From the NCBI RefSeq assembly GCF_050033475.1, contig NZ_CP188322.1:62001-126000 (forward strand): a stretch of DNA of 64,000 nt, written 5' to 3'. A program made the position numbers and the translations under genes. Position 1 is the stretch's first letter; every line of letters begins with the position of its first letter. Below the pieces are notes generated by a model. It worked only from the letters and a program-made list of their open reading frames with translations. It searched no databases and was not told where the DNA came from. Origin of the DNA: Cetobacterium sp050033475. GTDB taxonomy: Bacteria > Fusobacteriota > Fusobacteriia > Fusobacteriales > Fusobacteriaceae. Positions 26,343 to 34,634 of the stretch are shown here, piece by piece.

Positions 26343-26423
26343 ATAGACGATTTTTTTATTATTTTTATTTTTTATTTTTTTTTATTGATTAATAAACGAA
26401 ATTTGCCTATTTTTATAGACGAA
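26343..26423. repeat. Degenerate repeats upstream of the Rep_3-like gene
   Basis: ATAGACGA (26343), ATAAACGAA (26392) and ATAGACGAA (26415) share the core ATARACGA; the last two are 23 bp apart. They could be initiator or autoregulation sites. The rest of the 339-bp gap (26327-26665) is a divergent promoter region, very AT-rich, with no ORF seen. Confidence 0.35.
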
Positions 26424-26665
26424 TTTTATTTAAAAAATTTTTCACCTAGTTATATTTTATATTGAATTTACTCATTTTTCAAGCTTTTTTTTCTTAAACA
26501 CTTAAATTATAAGCGAAAATTATACTTATTTTGTCATTTTTGACTTTAAAAAGAACATATAGTACTATGATGGCAAGAAAAGTAATTTATTAAGATGATT
26601 TGAAATAATTACATCAAAATTTTATTTTACTATATCAAAATTTACTGTAACAAAAGGAGATTATT

Positions 26666-26971
26666 ATGAAAAAAATATTATTATTATGTTCTGCTGGAAT
26701 GTCTACTAGTATGGTTGTTAAAAAAATGGAAGCTGCTGCTGCTGCTGAGAATATAGAAGTTAAAATTGATGCTGTAGGATTAGAGCAATTTCATGAATTA
26801 TTATCTCAATATGATGTGTTCCTATTAGGACCTCAAGTAAGATTTAAAAAACCTGAGTTAGCTCCAATAGCTGCACAAGCAGGAAAACCATTAGAAGTTA
26901 TTGATACTATGTCTTATGGTACTTTAAATGGAAAGAAAATTTTAGACTTTGCATTAAGCTTAGCTAAATAA
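26666..26971 (+). CDS. PTS Lac-family EIIB component (cellobiose/chitobiose type)
   Basis: 101 residues with the P-loop-like start KKILLLCSAGMSTSMVV, in which C8 accepts phosphate from EIIA, and the conserved VFLLGPQVRFK and ALSLAK tail. It transfers phosphate to the incoming sugar on EIIC. AAGGAG precedes the ATG. It begins a rightward operon IIB-porin-IIC, while EIIA is on the other strand. Confidence 0.94.
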   Translation: MKKILLLCSAGMSTSMVVKKMEAAAAAENIEVKIDAVGLEQFHELLSQYDVFLLGPQVRFKKPELAPIAAQAGKPLEVIDTMSYGTLNGKKILDFALSLAK

Positions 26972-27020
26972 ATATAAATTTTAGTTAGTTAGATTAAAAT
27001 TAAAATCGGGAGGATTTACT

Positions 27021-28028
27021 ATGAAAAAGTCACTTTATCTAATTGCTGCATTAACATTAATGGGAGCAAATGCTTTTGCAACAACAACTGAAATTAAAGA
27101 AGAATTTGTAAATCAAGAAACACAAATTTTAACTACTGCTGAAGAACCTACTGATAAATGGTCATTTACTGGAAGAACTTATTTAGAAACTGAAGATTTT
27201 GATAATGGTGCAACTATTGAAAGAAAGTCTGGCGTACCTGGAATGAAAAAATTAGGTTCTGGTGCTGACGGAACTTTCTGGGGAACTGGAATTTCTGGTA
27301 CTAAAGGGAAATTAACATTAGATTTAAATGTTGAAAGAAGATTTTTTGGAGATCTAAACGGATTAAAGTCTGGAGCCAAAAATGATGCTACAAGAGTAGA
27401 TTATAAAGTAAGATACCAATTACTTGAAAATCAAGGATTCCATGTAAAATATAGAAATGAAAAATCTGATTCTTCTAAAAGAGATAGAGTTGAGTTGGGA
27501 ACTGATTGGAACTACTTTAATGGATTATTTGCTGGTTGGTTAGTAATCGGACACGATGAAGATAAACCTGTAACTGGTAAAAATACTGATGGTAACTATT
27601 GGGAAGGAGATTTCGGACCAACATTTAAATTAACTGAAAAACTATCTTTAAATCCAACTATATATACTACTGGAGAGTTTTACGATACTTATGAAATGGT
27701 AGAAACTCAATTAAGAATCATGATGCCATATCAATTAAATGAAAAAGTTACTCTTATGCCTAGAGTTAGAATTACATTAGATAGAACTAATGATGATAAA
27801 ATTAATGGAGAATATAAAAGAAGTTACGACCAAAATTTTGGAAATAAAATTAGATATGAGTTAATGGCTAATGTAACTATAACAGAAAATCTTTCTACTT
27901 TCCTAGGAGTTGCTTACGAAGATGGAAAAAGAGACTTCCAAAACTCTGATATATTTGGTGGAGCAAATGGAAAACAAGATGTTGATTTATTCTGGACATA
28001 TGTAGGATTAAATTATAAATTTAACTAA
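27021..28028 (+). CDS. Outer-membrane porin-like beta-barrel protein
   Basis: 335 residues with a signal peptide (MKKSLYLIAALTLMGANAFA). The mature part shows alternating amphipathic strands (LDLNVERRF; GFHVKYRNEK; LMPRVRITLD) and ends TYVGLNYKFN, an aromatic-containing last strand as needed for BAM insertion. Size and sugar-PTS context resemble KdgM-like or chitoporin-like channels; it probably lets the disaccharide of the PTS cross the outer membrane. It lies between the IIB and IIC genes, 49 bp after IIB. Confidence 0.78.
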   Translation: MKKSLYLIAALTLMGANAFATTTEIKEEFVNQETQILTTAEEPTDKWSFTGRTYLETEDFDNGATIERKSGVPGMKKLGSGADGTFWGTGISGTKGKLTLDLNVERRFFGDLNGLKSGAKNDATRVDYKVRYQLLENQGFHVKYRNEKSDSSKRDRVELGTDWNYFNGLFAGWLVIGHDEDKPVTGKNTDGNYWEGDFGPTFKLTEKLSLNPTIYTTGEFYDTYEMVETQLRIMMPYQLNEKVTLMPRVRITLDRTNDDKINGEYKRSYDQNFGNKIRYELMANVTITENLSTFLGVAYEDGKRDFQNSDIFGGANGKQDVDLFWTYVGLNYKFN

Positions 28029-28043
28029 TTAATATAATATTAT

Positions 28044-28078
28044 GGGGAGGGGAATTTTTTTCCTCCACCCCTTTCTAT
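28044..28078 (+). terminator. Intercistronic hairpin between porin and IIC genes
   Basis: GGGGAGG (28044-28050) can pair with CCTCCACCCC (28062-28071) with a bulged A, an unusually GC-rich hairpin for this DNA, followed only by a short T run. Likely a partial terminator or mRNA-stabilising element that lowers IIC relative to IIB and porin. Confidence 0.5.
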
Positions 28079-28137
28079 AAGGAATTTTAAGTTTTTATCA
28101 ATATAATAAAATATAATATATTATAATGGAGGATTTT

Positions 28138-29466
28138 ATGAGCAAATTTATGAGTATTATCGAAGAAAAATTGATGCCTGTTGCTGCCAAAATTGGACAA
28201 AACAGATATCTTAATGCTATTAAAGATGGTTTTGTTTATACAATGCCATTCTTGATTATAGGTTCATTTATATTATTAATTGTAAACCTACCTTTTACAG
28301 ATCCTAATAACGTTTTATATATGAAATGGTACGCTGATCTAATGGCATCTTTTAAAGGTGATTTAGTTCAACCTTTCTATGTTAGTATGGGAATTATGTC
28401 TTTATTCGTTGCTTACGGTATAGGTATGTCTCTTTCTAATAGTTATAAACTAAATGGAACTACAGGTGGATTTTTATCAATGTATGCTTTTCTGTTAGTT
28501 TCTGCTAAACTTGATTGGTTACCTGTTGGACAAGCTGATGGAGCAAGTGCTTTATTCTTAATTCCACAAGGTGGATGGATGCCTGTAATGGATGCTAGAT
28601 ATTTAGATGCAAAAGGATTATTTACAGCTATTCTAGGAGCTATAATTGCCATTGAAATATTTAGATTGTTGGTTCAGAAAAAATTTGTTATAAAATTACC
28701 TGATTCTGTTCCACCTGCAATTGCTAAATCTTTTGAATTATTAATTCCAATTGTTGTTGTAACTATTTTATTCCATGCATTTAATATTTTCGCTATGAAG
28801 AGCCTTAACATAATGGTTCCTGAAATTATTTTAAAAGCCTTTGCACCACTTTTAAATATGTCTGATTCATTAATCTCAGTAATATTTATAATTATAATCA
28901 CACATCTTTTATGGTTCGCGGGACTTCATGGAACAAATATTGTAATAGCTATTATAAACTCTATTACTTTATCTAACTTAGCAGCTAACCAAGCAGCATT
29001 ACAAGCTGGAGAAACATTACCTAAAATATTTGCTGGTGGATTTTTAGATTCATATGTTTACATTGGAGGAGCTGGAGCAACTTTAGGATTAGCATTAGCT
29101 ATGTCCGTAAGTAAAAATGCTCATATTAAATCTATAGGTAAGCTTTCTGTTATCCCAGCAGTATTTAATATTAATGAACCTATAATGTTTGGAGCACCTA
29201 TTGTTATGAATCCTCTTTTATTCATACCTTTTGTTGGTATTCCTGTTTTAAATGCATGTATTGCATGGTTTGCAACTAAATTTGATTTAGTAGGTAAAAT
29301 TATAACTTTAGTTCCTTGGACTACTCCAGGACCTATCGGAGCACTTTTATCAACTAACTTTAGCATCTCTGCATTTATTTTAAGTTGTCTTCTAATATTA
29401 GTTTCTTTCGTTCTATATACTCCATTTTTAAGAGTTTATGAGAAATCTTTAGGAGAAGAAATGTAA
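28138..29466 (+). CDS. PTS Lac-family EIIC component (cellobiose/chitobiose permease)
   Basis: 442 residues, about ten membrane segments, with the EIIC motif INEPIMFGAPIVMNPLLFIPF near residue 345 and a start typical of CelB/ChbC proteins (FMSIIEEKLMPVAAKIGQNRYLNAI). It transports and positions the sugar for phosphorylation by EIIB. ATG 28138 is chosen over ATG 28126 because GGAGG (28128-28132) sits between them at correct spacing. With EIIA, EIIB, the porin and MupG it forms a full outer-membrane-to-cytosol route. Confidence 0.93.
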   Translation: MSKFMSIIEEKLMPVAAKIGQNRYLNAIKDGFVYTMPFLIIGSFILLIVNLPFTDPNNVLYMKWYADLMASFKGDLVQPFYVSMGIMSLFVAYGIGMSLSNSYKLNGTTGGFLSMYAFLLVSAKLDWLPVGQADGASALFLIPQGGWMPVMDARYLDAKGLFTAILGAIIAIEIFRLLVQKKFVIKLPDSVPPAIAKSFELLIPIVVVTILFHAFNIFAMKSLNIMVPEIILKAFAPLLNMSDSLISVIFIIIITHLLWFAGLHGTNIVIAIINSITLSNLAANQAALQAGETLPKIFAGGFLDSYVYIGGAGATLGLALAMSVSKNAHIKSIGKLSVIPAVFNINEPIMFGAPIVMNPLLFIPFVGIPVLNACIAWFATKFDLVGKIITLVPWTTPGPIGALLSTNFSISAFILSCLLILVSFVLYTPFLRVYEKSLGEEM

Positions 29467-29470
29467 TAAA

Positions 29471-29500
29471 AAATAGGACCCCTAAAGGTCCTATTTTTTA
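29471..29500. terminator. Bidirectional terminator
   Basis: AAATAGGACC (29471-29480) pairs with GGTCCTATTT (29487-29496), with T/A runs on both strands; the convergent EamA gene ends inside it. Confidence 0.9.
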
Positions 29501-30348
29501 TTAGTCATTAAATTTAAAATTCCTGATCCTATTATTAATACTGCTCCAAGAATAGAATACATATCTGGCACTTGGTTCCAAATAAAAATTCCATATATTG
29601 TTGCAAAAACTATATTCAAATATTGATATATTGAAACTTCACTTGATTCTGCCACTTTATAAGATAAAGTTAAAAATACCTGACCTAGAGAAGAACAAAC
29701 TCCCACTGCTACAAGCAAGAGCATTTGATACATATTCGGTGATTTATAATTCATTAGAATCATAGGTATGAAAACAAATAGTGATGAATAAATTGAAAAC
29801 CAAAACACTATATTTCGTGGATTATCCATTGTTCTTAAATGTCTCACATAGGTATATGCTGCTCCAGCAAATAACGAAGATAAAAATCCTAAACAAGAGT
29901 AAAATACTTCAAAATCTATTTTAGGTTTTATAACTAATAAAGCTCCTATTAAAATTATTATTAAATATATTAATCCTTTTTTACTTGGTTTTTCTTTTAA
30001 AAATATCCAAGCTAAAATAATTACCCAAAATGGAGATAAATTATTAAGTAAAACTGCGTTTGCCAAATTTATTTTACTAATTGCAAAGAAGTATAATGCT
30101 GCACCAATAACACCAAATAAAGATCTTAAAAATAATAATTTTTTTCCCTGTGATGTTCTTCCACCTAAAGTTATTTCTCCTTTTTTAGCCATAAAATAAA
30201 CTACTATTCCAGATATTATTCCTCTAAAAAATAAAATTTGAAAAGTTGAAAATTCATAAACACTTAACGCCTTTGTAAAACTTCCCATAGTAGCAAATGA
30301 TAATGCAGAAAGAGTCATATATAATGGCCCGCGAATTTTATCATGCAT
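29491..30348 (-). CDS. EamA/DMT-family transporter
   Basis: 285 residues with ten transmembrane helices in two EamA repeats (first: ALSFATMGSFTKALS, FLRSLFGVIGAALYF; second: AYTYVRHLRTMDNPRN onward). DMT proteins of this kind export amino acids or other small metabolites; resemblance to the RhaT/RarD-like branch does not fix the substrate. It stands alone, with its own ribosome binding site GGGGATGG. A second DMT gene of the same size lies at 43185. Confidence 0.88.
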   Translation of the reverse strand: MHDKIRGPLYMTLSALSFATMGSFTKALSVYEFSTFQILFFRGIISGIVVYFMAKKGEITLGGRTSQGKKLLFLRSLFGVIGAALYFFAISKINLANAVLLNNLSPFWVIILAWIFLKEKPSKKGLIYLIIILIGALLVIKPKIDFEVFYSCLGFLSSLFAGAAYTYVRHLRTMDNPRNIVFWFSIYSSLFVFIPMILMNYKSPNMYQMLLLVAVGVCSSLGQVFLTLSYKVAESSEVSIYQYLNIVFATIYGIFIWNQVPDMYSILGAVLIIGSGILNLMTNKK

Positions 30349-30398
30349 AATTCCATCCCCTTATATTTTTATAAAGCCATTATAACATATTTTATATT

Positions 30399-31241
30399 TT
30401 ATTGATAAATATCTAGAGTTTCTAAAAGAGCCTTTTTCATCTCTTCTCTTAGACTTAATGGCTCTAAAATTTCAGCCTCTTTCATAAATGGAGAAAAATA
30501 TAGTTTTGCATTTTCATTAGAAATTTCAAAACTATAAATATTTCCATCCTTTTTTTTCAATTTTGGTCTATAATTTGTTAAACTTTTTAATAAGGCTTCT
30601 CCAACTGTTGTTAGTTTAACTTTAATTATATTTCCATTACCTAAAAAAGGATCAAAATTTTTTCTTACTTGTTCTACATATTTTTTATCTATAATTTCAA
30701 CTTTACTTTGTAAAATATCTATAACTTCAAGTTCTTTTAATTTAAAATTTTCATATTGTTTTAAGGTTTCATTATAAGAAAAAATAAAATTTTCATCTCC
30801 TTGTTCTTCTCTTTTTATAAAATAAGGATTAATTATATAAATATCCCCCAAATAAAATATTTTAATTTTTCTTTTTTCTTTAATTCCTTTTAAAAGTAAA
30901 TTAACTTTTTCTCTAAAAATAAATAATTCCCTTTGATATTTAAATTTAGAACTATATATTTGAAATAATTCTCTAAAAAATTCTGCTTCTATTTCAACTC
31001 TATTTTCTTTCAAAATATCATAATAAATATTTTCATTAGCAACATTTAAATCAAATTGAATTATTTTTTTCTTTAATTTAGTTTCTGCTTCTAAATTTTC
31101 TGGCAGTTTTATTTCTTTTTCATATTTCAATTTTTCTAAAATATAATTACATAATCTATTATTTGTAATTCCAAACTCTTCAGAATCTTTCTTTAAAAAT
31201 CTCCATAAATCTTCTGTTACTGTCACTCTTATCTTTTTCAT
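30399..31241 (-). CDS. RHH-WYL transcriptional regulator
   Basis: About 280 residues. The N terminus (MKKIRVTVTEDLWRFLKK...NNRLCNYILEKL) has the strand-helix-helix of ribbon-helix-helix DNA-binding proteins. A WYL-type domain follows at about 120-200 (GIKEKRKIKIFYLGDIYIINPYFI, then EDFIFSYNE-like strands) and a C-terminal WCX-like extension (IIKVKLTTVGEALLKSLTNYRP). Most WYL regulators carry a classical HTH, so RHH plus WYL is uncommon; RspWYL1, an accessory of Cas13d, has this layout, but no CRISPR locus is visible here. ATG 31241 is used; GGGGAG is only a few bases upstream, and TTG 31253 is an alternative. Confidence 0.75.
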   Translation of the reverse strand: MKKIRVTVTEDLWRFLKKDSEEFGITNNRLCNYILEKLKYEKEIKLPENLEAETKLKKKIIQFDLNVANENIYYDILKENRVEIEAEFFRELFQIYSSKFKYQRELFIFREKVNLLLKGIKEKRKIKIFYLGDIYIINPYFIKREEQGDENFIFSYNETLKQYENFKLKELEVIDILQSKVEIIDKKYVEQVRKNFDPFLGNGNIIKVKLTTVGEALLKSLTNYRPKLKKKDGNIYSFEISNENAKLYFSPFMKEAEILEPLSLREEMKKALLETLDIYQ

Positions 31242-31268
31242 TTCTCCCCACAATCATAAAAAGTAATC

Positions 31269-32621
31269 TTATAATTTTATTTTATTTTCAACTATTTTTT
31301 CTTGTACTAAATCATTTTCATATTCTTTTAATAAACCTAAAGCTTCTCCACTTATAGGTAAAATTGATAAAATATTTATTACAGTCATTATTCCTAATCC
31401 AAAATCAGCTAATCCCCATACAAAATAATTTTCTTCAATACCTCCTATATAAATCATAGCAACCATAAGTATTTTATAACTTAAATTTAATTTATTACTT
31501 TTATTTATAAAATATAAGGCATTTTTTCCATAAAAAATTATTCCTAATATGGTACTAAAACAAAATAAAATAATTGTTATCATAGTAAATGGTGTTCCTA
31601 ACCATCCTATTTGTGATTTTAAGGACTCTTGAAATAAAGCCATACCATTTAACCCAGAAGTCATTAGAGGATCATTAAATAGAATTATACAAGCTGTAGC
31701 AGTACATATTAATAATGTATCTACAAAAACACTTAATATTTGAACTAATCCTTGCTTAACTGGATGATCCACATCAGCTATACTCGCTGCATATCCTGAG
31801 TTTCCACTTCCAGCTTCATTGGAAAATAATCCTCTTCTAACTCCTTGCATAATTACTCCACCAAAAGTTCCACTTAAAAATTCTTTTGTTCCAAAAGCAT
31901 TATTTATAATGCTTAAAAAAACATCGTCAAGTAAAGTTATATTTTTTATAATTATATATAATACTACTAATAAATATAAAGCTGCCATAATTGGAACTAT
32001 TTTATTTAATGAATCTATAATTTTATCTTTTTTTCCTAAAACTAATATACCTACAATTATTGATATTATCATAGCTATAATACTTTTATTTATTTTATAA
32101 TTAGTAATTATTGTCTCAGTCATTGTATTAGACATAACTTGAGCTACTCCAATATAACATATTACTGAACTAAAACTAAATAGATATCCCAACTTCTTCT
32201 TATTTAATTTTTTTTCAATAATCCAAGGTGTTCCTCCAATATATTCATTATTATTTATTTTTTTTCTATTTGCAACAGCTAAAGTTGATTCTATGAAAGC
32301 TGTTGAAGATCCTATTATTGCAACTATCCACATCCAAAATAATGCTCCTGGTCCTCCAAAAGAAATAGCCGCAACTACTCCAGCTATATTTCCAGCCCCA
32401 ACTCTGCAGGCTGTTCCTAAACAAAAACTTTCAAAAGAACTTCTTCCTTCCACATTATTATTTCTAAATAAACTTTTTACTATTTCCTTAAATAATCTTA
32501 ACTGAACAAATTTTGTTTTATATGTAAAGTAAAGCCCTGTACCTATCAATAATATAACTAAAATATTTTTTTCCCATAATAACTTATTTACAAAATTAAC
32601 TAAAATCTTAATTTCTTCCAT
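31269..32621 (-). CDS. Sodium:alanine/glycine symporter (AGCS family), copy 1
   Basis: 450 residues with about ten transmembrane helices. AGCS motifs include SSFESFCLGTACRVGAGNIAGVVAAI, GPGALFWMWIVAIIGSSTAF and GVRRGLFSNEAGSGNSGYA. It imports alanine or glycine with sodium. Start ATG 32621 has GGGAGGG upstream; the longer frame lacks one. The palindrome TTATCAAATGATAA (32645-32658) just upstream of the ribosome binding site may be an operator. The second copy at 57831 differs in sequence, so they are paralogues rather than a recent duplication. Confidence 0.92.
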   Translation of the reverse strand: MEEIKILVNFVNKLLWEKNILVILLIGTGLYFTYKTKFVQLRLFKEIVKSLFRNNNVEGRSSFESFCLGTACRVGAGNIAGVVAAISFGGPGALFWMWIVAIIGSSTAFIESTLAVANRKKINNNEYIGGTPWIIEKKLNKKKLGYLFSFSSVICYIGVAQVMSNTMTETIITNYKINKSIIAMIISIIVGILVLGKKDKIIDSLNKIVPIMAALYLLVVLYIIIKNITLLDDVFLSIINNAFGTKEFLSGTFGGVIMQGVRRGLFSNEAGSGNSGYAASIADVDHPVKQGLVQILSVFVDTLLICTATACIILFNDPLMTSGLNGMALFQESLKSQIGWLGTPFTMITIILFCFSTILGIIFYGKNALYFINKSNKLNLSYKILMVAMIYIGGIEENYFVWGLADFGLGIMTVINILSILPISGEALGLLKEYENDLVQEKIVENKIKL

Positions 32622-32644
32622 ATAAAAATCCCTCCCTTTTAAGT

Positions 32645-32658
32645 TTATCAAATGATAA
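32645..32658. promoter_or_regulatory. 14-bp palindrome upstream of AGCS symporter
   Basis: TTATCA-AA-TGATAA, perfect 6-bp arms, about 25 bp before the start codon. Possible repressor operator. Confidence 0.35.
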
Positions 32659-32703
32659 CACTCTAAGAGAAGGATTTCTAGATAACAATTTTTAATTTTT
32701 TTT

Positions 32704-32730
32704 GTTCGTATTTTTACCAGAAATACGAAC
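32704..32730. repeat. Perfect 10-bp inverted repeat between cysK and AGCS genes
   Basis: GTTCGTATTT (32704-32713) and AAATACGAAC (32721-32730) with a 7-nt spacer. On the minus strand an A run, not a T run, follows, so it is not a standard terminator; it is either an operator or an mRNA leader hairpin of the symporter gene. Confidence 0.5.
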
Positions 32731-32786
32731 GAACTCAACATAACATATCTTATAATAATTAAATCCTTGTTCGGATATAACTAACA

Positions 32787-33704
32787 CTAAATGAATTCTG
32801 ATAAATATTTTTCACCTGAATCTGTAGAAAGAACAACTATCTTCAATTTTTTATTTGAATGTTCTCTAGCATAATTAACCGCAGCACTAACAACTGCCCC
32901 TGTGGAAATTCCAGCTAAAATTCCTTCTTCCCTAGCTAATCTCATTGTATAATCAAATGCAATATCATCATCTGCAACTAAAACTTCATTAGCTAATTCG
33001 TTATCATAAACTGGTGGAATAAAACCTGCACTCATTCCCATCCCTTGAATTTTATGTGAACCTATATATCCTTTTGTTAATAAAGGAGAATTACTTGGTT
33101 CAACTGAAAAAGTTTTTATATTTGGCAATTCTTCTTTTAATTTTTTTGCAGTTCCTGAAAAACTACCACCTGTTCCTGTTCCTGCTATAAAAATATCTAA
33201 ATTATTTTCCATATCATTTAAAATTTCTACTGCAGTTCCTTCATAATGAGCTAATGGATTATTAGGATTTTTAAATTGATCTGGTATAAAATGATTTGGA
33301 TACTGTTCTTTTAATTCATCCATTTTTTTCAAACATTCTTTCATACCCTTATGACCATCAGTTAATATAAGTTCAGCTCCATAAGCTTTTAATAATTTTT
33401 GTCTTTCTATACTCATAGTATCTGGCATTATTATTATTAATTTATATTTTTTTACAGCACAAATCATCGCTAAAGCAATACCTGTATTTCCACTTGTCGC
33501 TTCAATTATCACTGTATCTTTATTTATTAAGTTTTTTCTTTCTGCATCCTCAACTATTTTAAGAGCGATTCTATCTTTTGTACTTCTTCCAGGATTTGCC
33601 CCTTCTAATTTTACATAAATTTCATTTCCAAAAGTCTCAATTGAATTAAGTTTTATAATAGGTGTTTTTCCTATTGTTTCTATTATTGAATTTTTTATTG
33701 CCAT
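32787..33704 (-). CDS. cysK: Cysteine synthase (O-acetylserine sulfhydrylase), CysK/CysM type
   Basis: 305 residues of PLP fold type II. The PLP lysine is in GRSTKDRIALK, the substrate loop EATSGNTGIALA and the phosphate-binding GTGTGGSFSGTA are all present, and the C-terminal serine region ends VVLSTDSGEKYLS. It makes cysteine from O-acetylserine and sulfide. GGGGATA precedes the ATG. No serine acetyltransferase is adjacent. Confidence 0.93.
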   Translation of the reverse strand: MAIKNSIIETIGKTPIIKLNSIETFGNEIYVKLEGANPGRSTKDRIALKIVEDAERKNLINKDTVIIEATSGNTGIALAMICAVKKYKLIIIMPDTMSIERQKLLKAYGAELILTDGHKGMKECLKKMDELKEQYPNHFIPDQFKNPNNPLAHYEGTAVEILNDMENNLDIFIAGTGTGGSFSGTAKKLKEELPNIKTFSVEPSNSPLLTKGYIGSHKIQGMGMSAGFIPPVYDNELANEVLVADDDIAFDYTMRLAREEGILAGISTGAVVSAAVNYAREHSNKKLKIVVLSTDSGEKYLSEFI

Positions 33705-33886
33705 AATTATCCCCTTCCTTCATACGCTCTTAAAATTCTTTCATTAAAATTATATCTTTTTTTTTTTTCTTTATCTATCTATCAATTTTTTTTATTTTTT
33801 GTTCACTATTATAGTTTAAATATATTAATAATATTTATTTTTTTCATATTATTTGTTCATTATTTGTGATTTGCTAAAAAATAAAA

Positions 33887-33926
33887 AAAAGTATCTTTCC
33901 TCTAATTTTAGAGGAAAGATACTTTT
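33887..33926 (-). terminator. Long terminator hairpin after the HPF gene
   Basis: A 19-bp perfect stem: AAAAGTATCTTTCCTCTAA (33887-33905) with its complement (33908-33926). T-rich on the minus-strand side; the HPF stop codon is at its edge. The rest of the 33705-33886 gap is T-rich with no gene seen. Confidence 0.88.
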
Positions 33927-34485
33927 ATGCTTCATCTATATAACCATAGTCACCATTTCTTTTTTTATAAACAACATTCATTCTACCATTCTCTGAATTT
34001 TTAAAAACATAAAAATCTTTATTTAAAGCTTCTAATTGCATAATAGCTTCTTCAACATCCATTGGTTTTGGATGAATCGATACATTTACTATCTTCGAAG
34101 TCTTTTCATAAGTTATAAAATTTTCTTCTGAATTATAGTTTATTGTTTTTTTATACTTAAAATTTGCTTGAGGATTTACATGATTATTATCTCTCAATTT
34201 TTCTTTATATTTTGTTAATTGTTTTTCTAAGATATGTTCAACCTTATCTATTGAAGCATACAAATCATTTTCTACTGCTACTGCCTTCAGCATATCCCCG
34301 TTTATATATACTCTAACCTCAGCCGTTTGTATAGGACCGCTTTTAGACTTAACAGCTGATAATGTTATTTGCATCTCTGTTATTGCATCAAAATATTTTT
34401 TTAAATTTGCCAGTTTATTTTCTGCATAAATTTTTATTGCTTCTGTTATTGTAAAGTTTCTGCCAGCATTAAAGGTAATTTTCAT
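33925..34485 (-). CDS. hpf: Ribosome hibernation promoting factor, long form
   Basis: 186 residues. An N-terminal S30AE domain (about 1-100: MKITFNAGRNFTITEAIKIYAENKL, DMLKAVAVENDLYASIDKVEHILEKQL) and a C-terminal dimerisation domain (about 130-186: KIVNVSIHPKPMDVEEAIMQLEALNKDFYVFKN). Long HPF forms 100S ribosome dimers in stationary phase. ATG 34485 with AAGGAG is preferred to the in-frame GTG 34494. Divergent from ppdK. Confidence 0.93.
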   Translation of the reverse strand: MKITFNAGRNFTITEAIKIYAENKLANLKKYFDAITEMQITLSAVKSKSGPIQTAEVRVYINGDMLKAVAVENDLYASIDKVEHILEKQLTKYKEKLRDNNHVNPQANFKYKKTINYNSEENFITYEKTSKIVNVSIHPKPMDVEEAIMQLEALNKDFYVFKNSENGRMNVVYKKRNGDYGYIDEA

Positions 34486-34634
34486 ACAAATCACTCCTTC
34501 TATTGTGCTTAAACACTTAGATTATTATAAGTATACCCTAGGATTTTTAAATGTCAAACTCTTTTTTGCATAGAAGGATTCGGATATTTCTTTTGTAAAT
34601 ATATTTAAATCAGGATCATAAAGGAGGAGAATTT

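Noticed and set aside
30399..31253. RHH-WYL gene as evidence of a Cas13/CRISPR system
   Set aside because: No cas gene or repeat-spacer array in the window; the domain layout alone is not enough.
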